Position numbers and translations under genes: made by a program. Below, one piece after another: positions 1 to 8,070 of a stretch of 35,537 nucleotides of DNA (the stretch's first letter is position 1; each line of letters begins with the position of its first letter). Source of the stretch: Desulfuromonadaceae bacterium (GTDB lineage: Bacteria; Desulfobacterota; Desulfuromonadia; Desulfuromonadales; JAHYIW01); assembly GCA_019429445.1 (NCBI GenBank), contig JAHYIW010000029.1, positions 1 to 35,537 of the forward strand, given 5' to 3'. The notes beneath the pieces were generated by a model. That model was given only the letters and a program-made list of their open reading frames with translations, searched no databases and was not told the origin of the DNA.

Positions 1-1
1 G

Positions 2-397
2 GGGACCTTTTCACTCCTTTCCTATCGTGATCCGCATGTGCAGCGTACCCTTGATGTTTACGATGCTGCGGCCCGCTGGGCGGCGCGCGGTGATTTTGAT
101 GACGCCGCTATCAAAGAGGCGATCATCGCTGTATTTGCTGATCTTGATCGCCCGCTCTCGCCGGGCGGACGGGGGGCGCGGGAGTTTGCCAATCAGTGTC
201 AGGGGCTGACGTGTGAACTGCGCCAGCAGATGCGCGCCGCCATTCTTGACGTCGATCACGAGCATCTCGTTGCCGTGGCTGAACACTATCTGGTTGCCGG
301 GCGGGAGCACAGCGCGGTGGCAGTGGTTGCCAGCGAGGAACTGTTGCAAACGGCAAATACGACCTTGGCTGAAAAGCTCGAAATCAGACCTGTCTGA
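2..397 (+). CDS. M16 family (PreP-like) zinc peptidase, C-terminal fragment
   Basis: The reading frame is open from the left edge and ends with TGA at 395-397, giving the last 131 residues of a longer protein. The visible part starts FSLLSYRDPHV and continues with VYDAAARW, PLSPGGRGAREFANQ and a C-terminal AVVASEELL segment. I recognise this as the end of the M16C/presequence-protease family, in which the C-terminal half is a catalytically inactive M16-like domain that closes the chamber. The HxxEH zinc motif would lie outside the window, so activity cannot be judged. Known role of the family: degradation of short unstructured peptides. The next gene, nadC, begins 107 bp downstream behind its own candidate promoter, so the two need not share a transcript. 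An ATG-like in-frame start at 38 is only an internal codon. Confidence 0.8.
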   Translation, partial: GTFSLLSYRDPHVQRTLDVYDAAARWAARGDFDDAAIKEAIIAVFADLDRPLSPGGRGAREFANQCQGLTCELRQQMRAAILDVDHEHLVAVAEHYLVAGREHSAVAVVASEELLQTANTTLAEKLEIRPV

Positions 398-441
398 CGA
401 CCGGACGCAGGTGTTGACTTTGTTTCCGCACGGCTTTTGTG

Positions 442-471
442 TTGCGACGAATGTTCCCTCTATGCTATAAA
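442..471 (+). promoter_or_regulatory. candidate sigma70 promoter for nadC
   Basis: TTGCGA (442-447), an 18-bp spacer, then TATAAA (466-471), about 33 bp before the nadC start. Another -35-like TTGACT at 414-419 has no good -10 at the right distance. Inferred from sequence only. Confidence 0.35.
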
Positions 472-504
472 AATTACTCATGATTTTCATATTCAGAGGC
501 AAAA

Positions 505-1329
505 ATGACACTAGTTGACCAGATTATTCGTAATGCTTTGCACGAGGATATCGGTGGTGGTGACCTGACCACAATCGCGACGATTCCCCCCACGACACAA
601 ACGCGCGCTGAACTGGTGGCGAAGGACGATTTTACTCTTGCCGGAATCGATGTTGCGGGGAAGGTTTTCAAGGCATTAAATAGCGCTATCGACTATGAGC
701 CATTGACCCGCGATGGCCATCAAGTGCGCCGGGGGGATGTTCTGGCCTGGATCAGGGGGGATGCCGCATCAATTTTGCAGGGGGAGCGCGTTGCTCTGAA
801 CCTGTTGCAGCGAATGTGCGGAGCTGCAACGCTGACGCGCCGCTTCGTTGACGCGGTGGCCGGGACCAAAGCGGCGATTGTCGATACGCGAAAGACGACC
901 CCGGGATTGCGCGTCCTTGAAAAATACGCGGTACGGATGGGGGGCGGGCGCAATCATCGGACGGCCCTTTACGACGGCATTCTGATCAAGGAAAATCATA
1001 TCGCCGCTGCGGGAAGCATCGAAGCGGCATTGCAGCGGGCGAAAGATTATGCTCCGCACACACTCAAGATTGAGATTGAAACACGAGATCTGGATGAAGT
1101 TCGACAGGCCCTTGATGGTGGAGCAGATATTATTCTGCTCGACAATATGGATCTGGCGACGTTGCGACAGGCGGTGGAGCTGGTTGCCGGACGCGCCTTG
1201 ACGGAAGCTTCGGGGGGCGTCAATCTTGAGACGGTGCGTGATATCGCCGAGACCGGCGTCAATTTTATTTCGGTAGGAGCCTTGACGCACTCCTGTCGAG
1301 CCGTCGATATTTCCCTGCTTTTTGATTGA
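505..1329 (+). CDS. nadC: nicotinate-nucleotide pyrophosphorylase (quinolinate phosphoribosyltransferase)
   Basis: A protein of 274 aa, the usual length of NadC. It converts quinolinate and PRPP to nicotinate mononucleotide, the third step of de novo NAD synthesis, in the cytoplasm. Visible family motifs in order: ERVALNLLQRMCGAAT (residues 94-109), DTRKTTPGLR (127-136), RMGGGRNHR (144-152), KENH (162-165), then EIET, LLDNM, EASGG and ISVGALTHS. These include the basic residues that bind quinolinate and phosphate and the acidic metal/PRPP residues. The start is ATG 505 with AGAGG at 495-499. Its stop overlaps the earliest possible TTG start of birA, so nadC and birA are probably co-transcribed. 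Assignment is firm. Confidence 0.96.
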   Translation: MTLVDQIIRNALHEDIGGGDLTTIATIPPTTQTRAELVAKDDFTLAGIDVAGKVFKALNSAIDYEPLTRDGHQVRRGDVLAWIRGDAASILQGERVALNLLQRMCGAATLTRRFVDAVAGTKAAIVDTRKTTPGLRVLEKYAVRMGGGRNHRTALYDGILIKENHIAAAGSIEAALQRAKDYAPHTLKIEIETRDLDEVRQALDGGADIILLDNMDLATLRQAVELVAGRALTEASGGVNLETVRDIAETGVNFISVGALTHSCRAVDISLLFD

Positions 1330-1340
1330 ATCAGCCAACG

Positions 1341-2324
1341 ATGGCGCGCGGCGATCTTTCCGGCAAGATTCTCAAACTTTTTCGTGAACAGCCTGCGGGG
1401 TTTGTTTCGGGGGCACTGTTAAGCCGTGAACTGGGGGTGACGCGCGCGGCGATCTGGAAGCAGGTTGATCGCTTGCGTCAGCGCGGCTACCAGATTGAGG
1501 CGGTGAGCTCGAAGGGGTATCAGCTCCTGGAAACGCCGGATTTATTAGCCGCCGATGAACTGGCGGCGGATCTCGGCAACACCCGTATCGGGCGGCAACT
1601 GGTTTGTTTTGAGGAGATCGATTCGACCAATGTACAGGCGCGGCGACTGGCGGAAGAGGGGTGTGCTGACGGCACGGTGGTGATTGCTGATCGTCAGACT
1701 GCCGGTCGCGGTCGCCTTGGGCGAGGATGGGTTTCGCCGGCCGGGGTGAATTTTTATGGTTCGATTGTGCTGCGCCCGCCGATCCCGGCGGTTGAGGCAA
1801 GTCAGCTGACTTTTTTGTCGGCGGTTGCCACGCGTGAAGCGATTGCCGCCTGCGGGGCGCTTTTGCCGACCATGAAATGGCCGAACGACATTCTGCTCCT
1901 GGGCCGAAAAGTCGCCGGACTGCTCAACGAACTGGATGCCGAGACCGAGCGGGTCAACTTTGTCATCCTCGGTATCGGGGTGAATCTCAACATGACCGCA
2001 GACCAGTTCCCTGCCGATTTACGTTATCCGGCAACATCTGTATTGCTGGAGACCGGGACCCCGGTTTTGCGACTGACTTTCGCCCGTCGATTGCTGCAAA
2101 GGCTTGATCACTGGTATCAGCACTACCTGCAGGACGGATTTGAGCCGGTATTGCGCGCCTGGGAGGAGGGCTGTGATCTGGTCGGGAGTGAGGTTGAAGT
2201 TGATTGTCGTGGTATCTTGCGGCGTGGTACCGTCACTGGCCTGGACAGTGACGGGGCGTTGCTGCTGCGGACGGCAGCAAGTCCACGGGAACGCATCCTT
2301 GCCGGTGATGTCCGGCGCTTGTAG
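1341..2324 (+). CDS. birA: bifunctional biotin-[acetyl-CoA-carboxylase] ligase / biotin operon repressor
   Basis: A protein of 327 aa from ATG 1341. The N-terminal 65 residues form a winged helix-turn-helix (SGALLSRELGVTRAAIWKQV), so this is the long, DNA-binding form of BirA. The catalytic domain follows with GRGRLGRGW (122-130), the biotinyl-AMP binding loop, KWPNDI (179-184) and KVAGLLNE (190-197). The C-terminal 50 residues are the SH3-like domain. Known role: it makes biotinyl-5'-AMP, transfers biotin to AccB, and represses biotin genes when substrate is exhausted. The frame also allows a TTG start at 1326 that overlaps the nadC stop; neither start has a convincing Shine-Dalgarno, and ATG was preferred. 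A structured repeat follows 28 bp after the stop. Confidence 0.95.
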   Translation: MARGDLSGKILKLFREQPAGFVSGALLSRELGVTRAAIWKQVDRLRQRGYQIEAVSSKGYQLLETPDLLAADELAADLGNTRIGRQLVCFEEIDSTNVQARRLAEEGCADGTVVIADRQTAGRGRLGRGWVSPAGVNFYGSIVLRPPIPAVEASQLTFLSAVATREAIAACGALLPTMKWPNDILLLGRKVAGLLNELDAETERVNFVILGIGVNLNMTADQFPADLRYPATSVLLETGTPVLRLTFARRLLQRLDHWYQHYLQDGFEPVLRAWEEGCDLVGSEVEVDCRGILRRGTVTGLDSDGALLLRTAASPRERILAGDVRRL

Positions 2325-2352
2325 TGATCTGGAAGGTCTTTCGAAACAACAT

Positions 2353-2504
2353 TGATGGCGTCGCAAAAAATCCGCCCTACGGCGTTACGCTGATTTTTCA
2401 GGACCTCGACCTACCTGATGGAGGCCTTCGTCCCTGAAAAATCACCAAGCCTTGTATGACGAAATTTTTGCTTAGCCATCTCATTCTTTTTTGCGAGTGC
2501 ATCA
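2353..2504 (+). repeat. structured ~150-bp intergenic repeat, copy 1
   Basis: First of four related copies. It begins TGATGGCGTCGCAAAAA and ends TTGCGAGTGCATCA. A long hairpin is visible: outer arms 2354-2380 and 2454-2480, inner arms 2392-2402 and 2433-2443 (GATTTTTCAGG with CCTGAAAAATC), and an apical stem around 2410-2424. The 3' tail 2487-2504 is a second complement to the first 17 bases. It lies between birA and coaX, about 30 bp ahead of the coaX start. No ORF of note. Confidence 0.9.
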
Positions 2505-2537
2505 ACATTGAACGAATCATTCGCGGGGAGAACAAGC

Positions 2538-3329
2538 GTGCTGCTGGTTATTGATGTTGGGAACACCCATACCGTCCTCGGTGTCTATCGTGATGATGAG
2601 CTGCTTCACCGCTGGCGGGTGACGAGCGATGTTTCGCGTACGGTTGACGAATATGCGGCCCTTTGTCACCAACTTTTCCAACTATCGGCTCTGCACTTTT
2701 CTGCTTTGAACGGGGTGGTTATTTCCAGTGTTGTTCCCCCGCTGGTGAAAACGCTGGAAACGCTCTGTCGTCGTTATCTCAACTGTTCCCCTTGTGTGGT
2801 TGGCCCCGGCATTGAGACCGGCATGCCAATCCATTATGATGACCCGGGTCAGGTCGGCGCCGATCGGCTGGTGAATGCTGTTGCCGCCTATGAAAAATAT
2901 CGTCGCTCCCTGATCATCGTCGATCTCGGCACCGCGACGACGTTCGACTGTATCTCTGCGGACGGTTGCTTTGAGGGGGGGGCCATTGCTCCCGGTCTCG
3001 GTATTTCAGCCGAGGCCCTTTTTTCTCGAACCCGCCAGTTACCACCGGTTGAATTCAAGAGTCCGCCGCAGGTGATCGGTAAAAATACTGAACATAGCAT
3101 GCAGTCGGGGATTTTTTACGGCTATGTCGGTCTGGTGGACGGCATCGTTGAACGCATGCAGCGGGAGTTACCTGATGAGCCGTTGACGGTGGCGACCGGC
3201 GGTCTGGCCGCAGTGATTGTCGCCGCATCACGAACGATCAGCGTGACTGATGCGGATCTGACGCTGGACGGGTTGCGAATTATTTATCAGAGGAACAAAC
3301 AGCGTTTTGACACCCTGAACGGCGAATGA
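2538..3329 (+). CDS. coaX: type III pantothenate kinase
   Basis: A protein of 263 aa that phosphorylates pantothenate, the first step of coenzyme A synthesis. The start is set at GTG 2538, because GGGGAG at 2525-2530 is well spaced from it and the protein then begins MLLVIDVGNTHTVLG, exactly as the family does. The frame is open upstream to a TTG at 2508, but that would add ten unconserved residues. Motifs: the phosphate loop DVGNT at 6-10, GADR at 107-110 for pantothenate binding, and DLGTATTFD at 129-137, the ASKHA-fold second phosphate motif. Type III enzymes need a monovalent cation and are not inhibited by CoA. The birA-coaX adjacency is common in bacteria; here a repeat element separates them. 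Confidence 0.95.
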   Translation: MLLVIDVGNTHTVLGVYRDDELLHRWRVTSDVSRTVDEYAALCHQLFQLSALHFSALNGVVISSVVPPLVKTLETLCRRYLNCSPCVVGPGIETGMPIHYDDPGQVGADRLVNAVAAYEKYRRSLIIVDLGTATTFDCISADGCFEGGAIAPGLGISAEALFSRTRQLPPVEFKSPPQVIGKNTEHSMQSGIFYGYVGLVDGIVERMQRELPDEPLTVATGGLAAVIVAASRTISVTDADLTLDGLRIIYQRNKQRFDTLNGE

Positions 3330-3453
3330 TAGAATACTTGACGGTTCATGACCGGAAGAAGACCAGCGTTCAGTTGTAATGTGAAGCAAGGAGCGGATCC
3401 ATCTCATTTTCTCTATTGAATGTCCCTTGCGGGATGCAATGAAAGGAGCGAGC

Positions 3454-5529
3454 ATGGCAAAGATCGAGACGTCTAATATCAGGAATCTTGGTATTGTCGG
3501 GCAAGGTGACGCGGGGAAAACCTCGTTGACCGAGGCAATTCTGTTCAATACCGGCATGACTGACCGCCTGGGGCATGTCGATGACGGGACTTCGACGATG
3601 GATTTTGAACCGGAAGAGGTGAAGCGGCGGATCACGATCAGTTCGAGCCTGCATCACTGTCACTGGAAGGATCATGATCTGCATATCGTTGATACCCCCG
3701 GTTATACGAACTTTCTCCATGATACCCGAAATTGTCTGCGCATCCTGGGGGGCGCGGTTTTGGTTGTCTCGGCGGTTGACGGCGTCAAGGCCCAGACTTC
3801 AACCCTCTGGAAATGGGCGGAGGAGTTTGAAGTCCCGCGGATGGTTTTTATTAACAAGCTCGATCGCGAACGCTCCGATTATCTGAAAACCGTTGATGAT
3901 ATAGAAAAAACGCTCAGCACCCGGGCAGTGGCAATAAATATGCCGATTGGACAGGAAAGCGATTTTCAGGGGATTATTGACCTGATTTCGATGCAGGCCC
4001 GCATTTTTCAATTCGACGAAAAGGGGACTTACGAAGAAACGGAAATCCCTGCGGAATATCGTGATGAAGCTGAGCGGCTACGGACCATTCTGGTTGAAGC
4101 CGCAGCGGAGTCAGATGATGCGCTGATGGAGAAATATCTTGAGGAAGAAACGCTTTCCACCGATGAAATTCTGCACGGATTGCGTGAAGGAACGCTGACC
4201 CAGGTATTTACTCCAGTGGTGTGCGGCAGCGCTACGGCGAATATTGGTATCCGTCAATTGCTCAATTATATCGTTTGTTGTTTGCCTTCACCGCTTGACA
4301 AGGGCACGCAGATCGGGATCAATCCCAAAACGCAGGAGGAGGTGCAGCGTGAGCCCGATGCGAACGAACCTTTTTCGGCGATGGTGTTCAAGACAATTAG
4401 TGATCCCTATACGGGGAAACTGACCCTTTTCAGGATCTACTCGGGGACGTTGAAGTCAGATTCCGTAGTTTATAATCCCAACCGGGAATGCACGGAGCGG
4501 ATTTCCCAGCTTTTCCTGATGGAGGGGAAGAAGCAAAAACCGGTCAGCGAAGCGTTTGCGGGGGATATCGTGGCGGTTGCCAAGCTCAAGGAAACAGCCA
4601 CGGGGGATACCTTGTGTGACGGAGGAAAACCGATCGTTTTTGCCAGTCCGATGGCACTCAAGCCGGTGATTTCCTTTGCTCTGGAAGCCAGAAGTAAAGG
4701 GGACGAAGAGAAAATCATGAGTTCACTCCAGCGGTTGATGGAGGAAGACCCGACCTTGCAGGTGCAACGCGACGAAGAAACAAAAGAAATGATCCTCTCG
4801 GGGATGGGGCAGGTGCATGTCGAAGTCGCGATTGAGAAATTGAAACGTAAGTTTGGTGTCGATGTCATTCTCAAGGAACCGAAGGTCCCTTACCGGGAAA
4901 CGTTGAAAAAGTCGGTCGATCAACACTATCGACATAAAAAGCAGTCAGGCGGTCGTGGCCAGTTTGCGGATGTCCATATCCGGGTTGAACCGCTACCGCG
5001 GGGGAGTGGTTACGAATTTGTTGATAAGGTTGTCGGCGGAGTTGTGCCGCGGCAATATATTCCGGCCGTCGATAAGGGGGTTCAGGAAACGTTGCGCAAG
5101 GGGATGCTGGCCGGTTATCCGGTTCAGGATGTTCGCGTAACCCTCTACGATGGTCAGCACCACTCGGTCGATTCCTCCGAGATGGCCTTCAAAATCGCCG
5201 GTTCAATGGCTTTTAAACGGGCCTCGGAGAGTGCCGTTCCGGTACTTCTGGAGCCGATCATGCAAATGGAGATTACCGTTCCCGATGAGTGTGTCGGGGA
5301 TGTTATCGGGGACATGAATTCCCGGCGAGGCAAGGTTCTCGGCGTCGATCCGCAGGGGAGCAATCAGGTCGTTGGCGTTCAGGTACCGATGGCAGAAGTG
5401 CTTAAATATGCGCCGGAGCTGCGTTCCATGACTTCTGACCGTGGACTTTTCAGTATGGAGTTTTCACACTACGAGGAAGTCCCTTCGCATCTGACCGCGA
5501 AGTTAATTGCCGAATTAAATCAGGAATAA
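3454..5529 (+). CDS. elongation factor G paralog (EF-G-like GTPase)
   Basis: A protein of 691 aa with the full EF-G architecture: G domain, domain II, and domains III-V. GTP motifs: G1 GQGDAGKT (16-23), G3 DTPGY (80-84), G4 NKLD (134-137), G5 GSA (258-260). The start is ATG 3454 behind AAGGAG at 3443-3448; an in-frame TTG at 3427 is less likely. The switch I region reads KRRITIS where canonical EF-G has RGITI, and the P-loop has GQGD instead of the usual AHIDAGKTT-type sequence. This places it with the paralogous EF-G-like proteins rather than with the fusA of the str operon, and no rpsL/rpsG/tuf genes lie nearby. Its exact role (translocation, recycling, or a specialised condition) cannot be read from sequence. 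Confidence 0.9.
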   Translation: MAKIETSNIRNLGIVGQGDAGKTSLTEAILFNTGMTDRLGHVDDGTSTMDFEPEEVKRRITISSSLHHCHWKDHDLHIVDTPGYTNFLHDTRNCLRILGGAVLVVSAVDGVKAQTSTLWKWAEEFEVPRMVFINKLDRERSDYLKTVDDIEKTLSTRAVAINMPIGQESDFQGIIDLISMQARIFQFDEKGTYEETEIPAEYRDEAERLRTILVEAAAESDDALMEKYLEEETLSTDEILHGLREGTLTQVFTPVVCGSATANIGIRQLLNYIVCCLPSPLDKGTQIGINPKTQEEVQREPDANEPFSAMVFKTISDPYTGKLTLFRIYSGTLKSDSVVYNPNRECTERISQLFLMEGKKQKPVSEAFAGDIVAVAKLKETATGDTLCDGGKPIVFASPMALKPVISFALEARSKGDEEKIMSSLQRLMEEDPTLQVQRDEETKEMILSGMGQVHVEVAIEKLKRKFGVDVILKEPKVPYRETLKKSVDQHYRHKKQSGGRGQFADVHIRVEPLPRGSGYEFVDKVVGGVVPRQYIPAVDKGVQETLRKGMLAGYPVQDVRVTLYDGQHHSVDSSEMAFKIAGSMAFKRASESAVPVLLEPIMQMEITVPDECVGDVIGDMNSRRGKVLGVDPQGSNQVVGVQVPMAEVLKYAPELRSMTSDRGLFSMEFSHYEEVPSHLTAKLIAELNQE

Positions 5530-5538
5530 CGATGAGCT

Positions 5539-5576
5539 GAGAGCCGGACCGTGTTGACGGTTCGGCCTCTCCTTTT
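5539..5576 (+). terminator. rho-independent terminator after the EF-G paralog
   Basis: GAGAGCCGGACCG (5539-5551), loop TGTTGA, CGGTTCGGCCTCTC (5558-5571), then CTTTT. Thirteen pairs with one bulged C and one G-U. It stands 9 bp past the EF-G stop and ends 13 bp before the next start. Confidence 0.7.
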
Positions 5577-5589
5577 ACAGAGGTTGGCC

Positions 5590-6573
5590 ATGAAATTTCC
5601 GAGTTTCAAGAAAAGGTCTGCTGCTGGGAAGACGCCAGAAGAAAAACCGCAGCAGACAAAAGCGTCCAGGGGCGCTGGCGGCAAAGGGTCTCAGACACGA
5701 TTGCTGGTATTGTTGCTCCTGCTGGTTGTCCTCGGCGTCGGTGCCAGTTTTTACCTTGGAATTATTCCGGGGATGCCAGAACCTGCGCAACAGGCTCCGG
5801 TGACGCAGCAGGTCAAACGGCAGGCGATTGCCAAACCGGAAACTTCGTCAGTCCAAAAGCAGGCGATACCCAAACCTCCTGAGTCAACGCAAAAGCCGGT
5901 GGCTGTCGTCAAACCGGTGCCGACAAAGGAGACAAAAAAAGTTGTTGAAGAGCAGGTCCCAGCGCAACCGGTGGCCGCTGTTGCGTCGCAACCGATGGTT
6001 AAAAAAACGGTTGCCGCAACAACAGCAGTGCCTTCAGTCAAACCACAGCCGGTCACCACGGTGCTGCCGGTCAAGTCTGCTGACAAACCCGCTGTCAAGA
6101 AGCAGAAGTTGGGGAATTATACCGTGCAGGTCGGCACCTTCCTGATCCCCGACTCGGTGAAAAAAGCGCGTAATGTCATCCGCAAACTTGGTTTTGACCC
6201 GGTTGTTACCGACGTCCGCCAGGCGGTCAACATGACACGTCTGCGGGCTGACGTTTATCCGGACAAGGCGGCTGCGGTTGCGCGGGTCAAGCAGCTTAAA
6301 TCTGTCGCGCCAGACTCATTTTATCTCCAGGTCGGGGCAGAATATCACGTTTATGTCGGCAGCTTCTTCAATATCGATACCGGACGACGCTTCGCCGATC
6401 ATCTCTACACGCGGGGGATCCTGCTAGAAGAGGAAGAGGTCTCGATTGTAAAAACGTTGAAGCAGGTGAGCTTTGGCCAGTTTGTCGAGAAAAAAGAAGC
6501 TGATCAGGCTGCGGCCAAAGCCCGCAAGAAAGGGCTTGATGCGCAGGTCAGTGGACTTGGCAGTCATCGGTAA
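5590..6573 (+). CDS. membrane-anchored SPOR-domain protein
   Basis: A protein of 327 aa from ATG 5590, with AGAGG at 5579-5583 just upstream. The N-terminal 36 residues are basic and cytoplasmic, followed by one membrane segment (about 37-56, LLVLLLLLVVLGVGASFYLG), so the rest is periplasmic. Residues about 63-170 are a low-complexity Pro/Lys/Val/Gln-rich spacer. From about 177 a SPOR-type domain begins (NYTVQVGTF...), and YHVYVGSFFN looks like a second half of the repeat. SPOR domains bind denuded septal peptidoglycan, so a cell-envelope or division role is likely. The gene sits directly behind a terminator; where its own promoter lies is not clear. Confidence 0.8.
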   Translation: MKFPSFKKRSAAGKTPEEKPQQTKASRGAGGKGSQTRLLVLLLLLVVLGVGASFYLGIIPGMPEPAQQAPVTQQVKRQAIAKPETSSVQKQAIPKPPESTQKPVAVVKPVPTKETKKVVEEQVPAQPVAAVASQPMVKKTVAATTAVPSVKPQPVTTVLPVKSADKPAVKKQKLGNYTVQVGTFLIPDSVKKARNVIRKLGFDPVVTDVRQAVNMTRLRADVYPDKAAAVARVKQLKSVAPDSFYLQVGAEYHVYVGSFFNIDTGRRFADHLYTRGILLEEEEVSIVKTLKQVSFGQFVEKKEADQAAAKARKKGLDAQVSGLGSHR

Positions 6574-6588
6574 GCAAGCGGTGAACGG

Positions 6589-7590
6589 GTGATACAAAGC
6601 TCTTCTTCAGTCGGAATCAAGGTGCCGCAGGTGGTGGCTCGTGTGGTCGCCGGGAGTGTCTCACGGCAGGTGCGCTTGCAGGCCGCCCGGGCAGAACTCG
6701 ACTTGCATGGCCGCGATCTGCTCCTTGCCTTGCTCCTTCTTTGGCAGGGGAATGATCCCGAGGTTAAGGTGGAGGCAGGGAAAACTCTGCGCCACTTACC
6801 CGAAGACGAGATGCTCGCTGCGATTGTTGCCGAGCCAGCTCTGCATCCCCGGCTGCTGCTCCTTTTGGCCCGTTTTCGCTGGCGCTCGGTGGCGATCCTT
6901 GACGCACTCCTCACCCACACGCAATTACCCCCCACCCTGCTTGAAGCGGTCTGTTTACAGGCTCCGCAGGAGATTGTTGCGCTGCTTGAAAAACACGAAT
7001 TGTTTTTTACTTACCCCGAGCTGATCGAAAAGGTGCTTGAAAATCCGTCGCTTGACGATGCTCAGCGTAAACATTATTCAGAATCAGAGATCCCCAAAAT
7101 TGACGCAAATGATGACAACGATGCTGAGCCGACCCCCGTCACTGCGAGTGAGGGGGAGCCGACTGAGGATGAAAAACTTTCCAAATATCAGCAGGCCCTG
7201 ACCATGAAGATTGCCGAGAAGATCAAGATGGCACTGACCGGTGACAAGGAGTGGCGGGCGATTTTTCTCAAAGACTCAAATAAATTGGTCTGCTCTGCTG
7301 CGATTAAAAATCCCCGGATCACTGATAGTGAGGTGTTGGCCGTCGCTCGCCTGAAAACGTCAAATGAAGAGCTCATTCGCTTGATCACCATGGGGAAAGA
7401 TTGGGTCAAAAACCCGGAAATTAAAAAAGCATTGGTTGTTCACCCGCGTACTCCGTTGCCTAAAGCACTCAAATATATGGACGTATTGACGCTTAAAGAT
7501 TTGAAGCAGTTGGCGAAGAGTAAAGGTGTTTCTCAAGCACTGGTCAACGCGGCACGGAAAAAAGTCGCGGATATCGCCAGGAAAATGTGA
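6589..7590 (+). CDS. conserved hypothetical alpha-helical protein
   Basis: A protein of 333 aa, not recognised with certainty. The start is taken as GTG 6589. The N-terminal half (about 1-160) is leucine- and alanine-rich with repeated helical pairs, resembling HEAT-type repeats. An acidic, disordered linker around 165-195 follows (many D, E, P, T). The C-terminal part (about 200-333) holds short repeats of the type KNPRITDSEVLAVAR and KNPEIKKALVVHPRTPLPKA, again helical-repeat-like. There is no signal peptide or membrane segment, so it is probably cytoplasmic. It lies 15 bp after the SPOR gene and 6 bp before the MOSC gene, which suggests one operon. HEAT/DUF2336-like scaffolding is a possibility, not an assignment. 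Confidence 0.75.
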   Translation: MIQSSSSVGIKVPQVVARVVAGSVSRQVRLQAARAELDLHGRDLLLALLLLWQGNDPEVKVEAGKTLRHLPEDEMLAAIVAEPALHPRLLLLLARFRWRSVAILDALLTHTQLPPTLLEAVCLQAPQEIVALLEKHELFFTYPELIEKVLENPSLDDAQRKHYSESEIPKIDANDDNDAEPTPVTASEGEPTEDEKLSKYQQALTMKIAEKIKMALTGDKEWRAIFLKDSNKLVCSAAIKNPRITDSEVLAVARLKTSNEELIRLITMGKDWVKNPEIKKALVVHPRTPLPKALKYMDVLTLKDLKQLAKSKGVSQALVNAARKKVADIARKM

Positions 7591-7596
7591 GATTTC

Positions 7597-8070
7597 ATGG
7601 AAAACGTTTCAGGCAGGATCGTCGCCGTTTGTCGCAGTGCGGCCAAAGGGGAAAGAAAAAAGTCTATACCGGTGGGCGAGTTGATCGTTGAACACGGACT
7701 GGCCAACGATGGCCACGCCGGTCCCGGTCATCGCCAGATCAGTCTGCTGGCACAGGAAAGTATCGACAAGATGTGTGCTGCCGGGCTGGATGTCCATGCC
7801 GGAGATTTTGCTGAAAATATCACTACCAGTGGTATTGAGCTGCCGGTGCTGCCGATCGGTACACGATTGGCGCTGGGTGACAAGGCGGTTGTCGAGGTGA
7901 CCCAGATTGGCAAGGAATGTCACCAGCGTTGCGCAATCTATGATCAGGCCGGTGACTGCGTCATGCCACGTGAAGGAATTTTTGCGCGGGTTGTGGTCGG
8001 CGGTGCAATTCGTGCGGGAGATCGGGTTGCGCGGATTGCTGCCCCGGTAAGCGAGGATCGCTCGGCATGA
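7597..8070 (+). CDS. MOSC domain protein
   Basis: A protein of 157 aa that is essentially one MOSC domain, as found at the C-terminus of molybdenum cofactor sulfurase and in YiiM-type proteins. Visible: GLANDGHAGPGHRQISLL (about 35-52), DFAENITTSG, GKECHQRC with two cysteines around residue 108, and a C-terminal VVVGGAIRAGD. MOSC domains bind molybdopterin-type cofactors and often handle sulfur transfer. The TGA stop overlaps the ATG of the next gene, mogA (ATGA at 8067-8070), a sign of translational coupling, and the pairing supports a molybdenum cofactor role. The exact reaction is unknown. Confidence 0.88.
   Translation: MENVSGRIVAVCRSAAKGERKKSIPVGELIVEHGLANDGHAGPGHRQISLLAQESIDKMCAAGLDVHAGDFAENITTSGIELPVLPIGTRLALGDKAVVEVTQIGKECHQRCAIYDQAGDCVMPREGIFARVVVGGAIRAGDRVARIAAPVSEDRSA

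Noticed and set aside
414-419. TTGACT as -35 of the nadC promoter
   Set aside because: No acceptable -10 box lies 15-19 bp downstream; the pair 442-471 fits better.
11-511. Minus-strand frame at the left edge
   Set aside because: It overlaps the M16 peptidase coding region and the nadC promoter and lacks family features.
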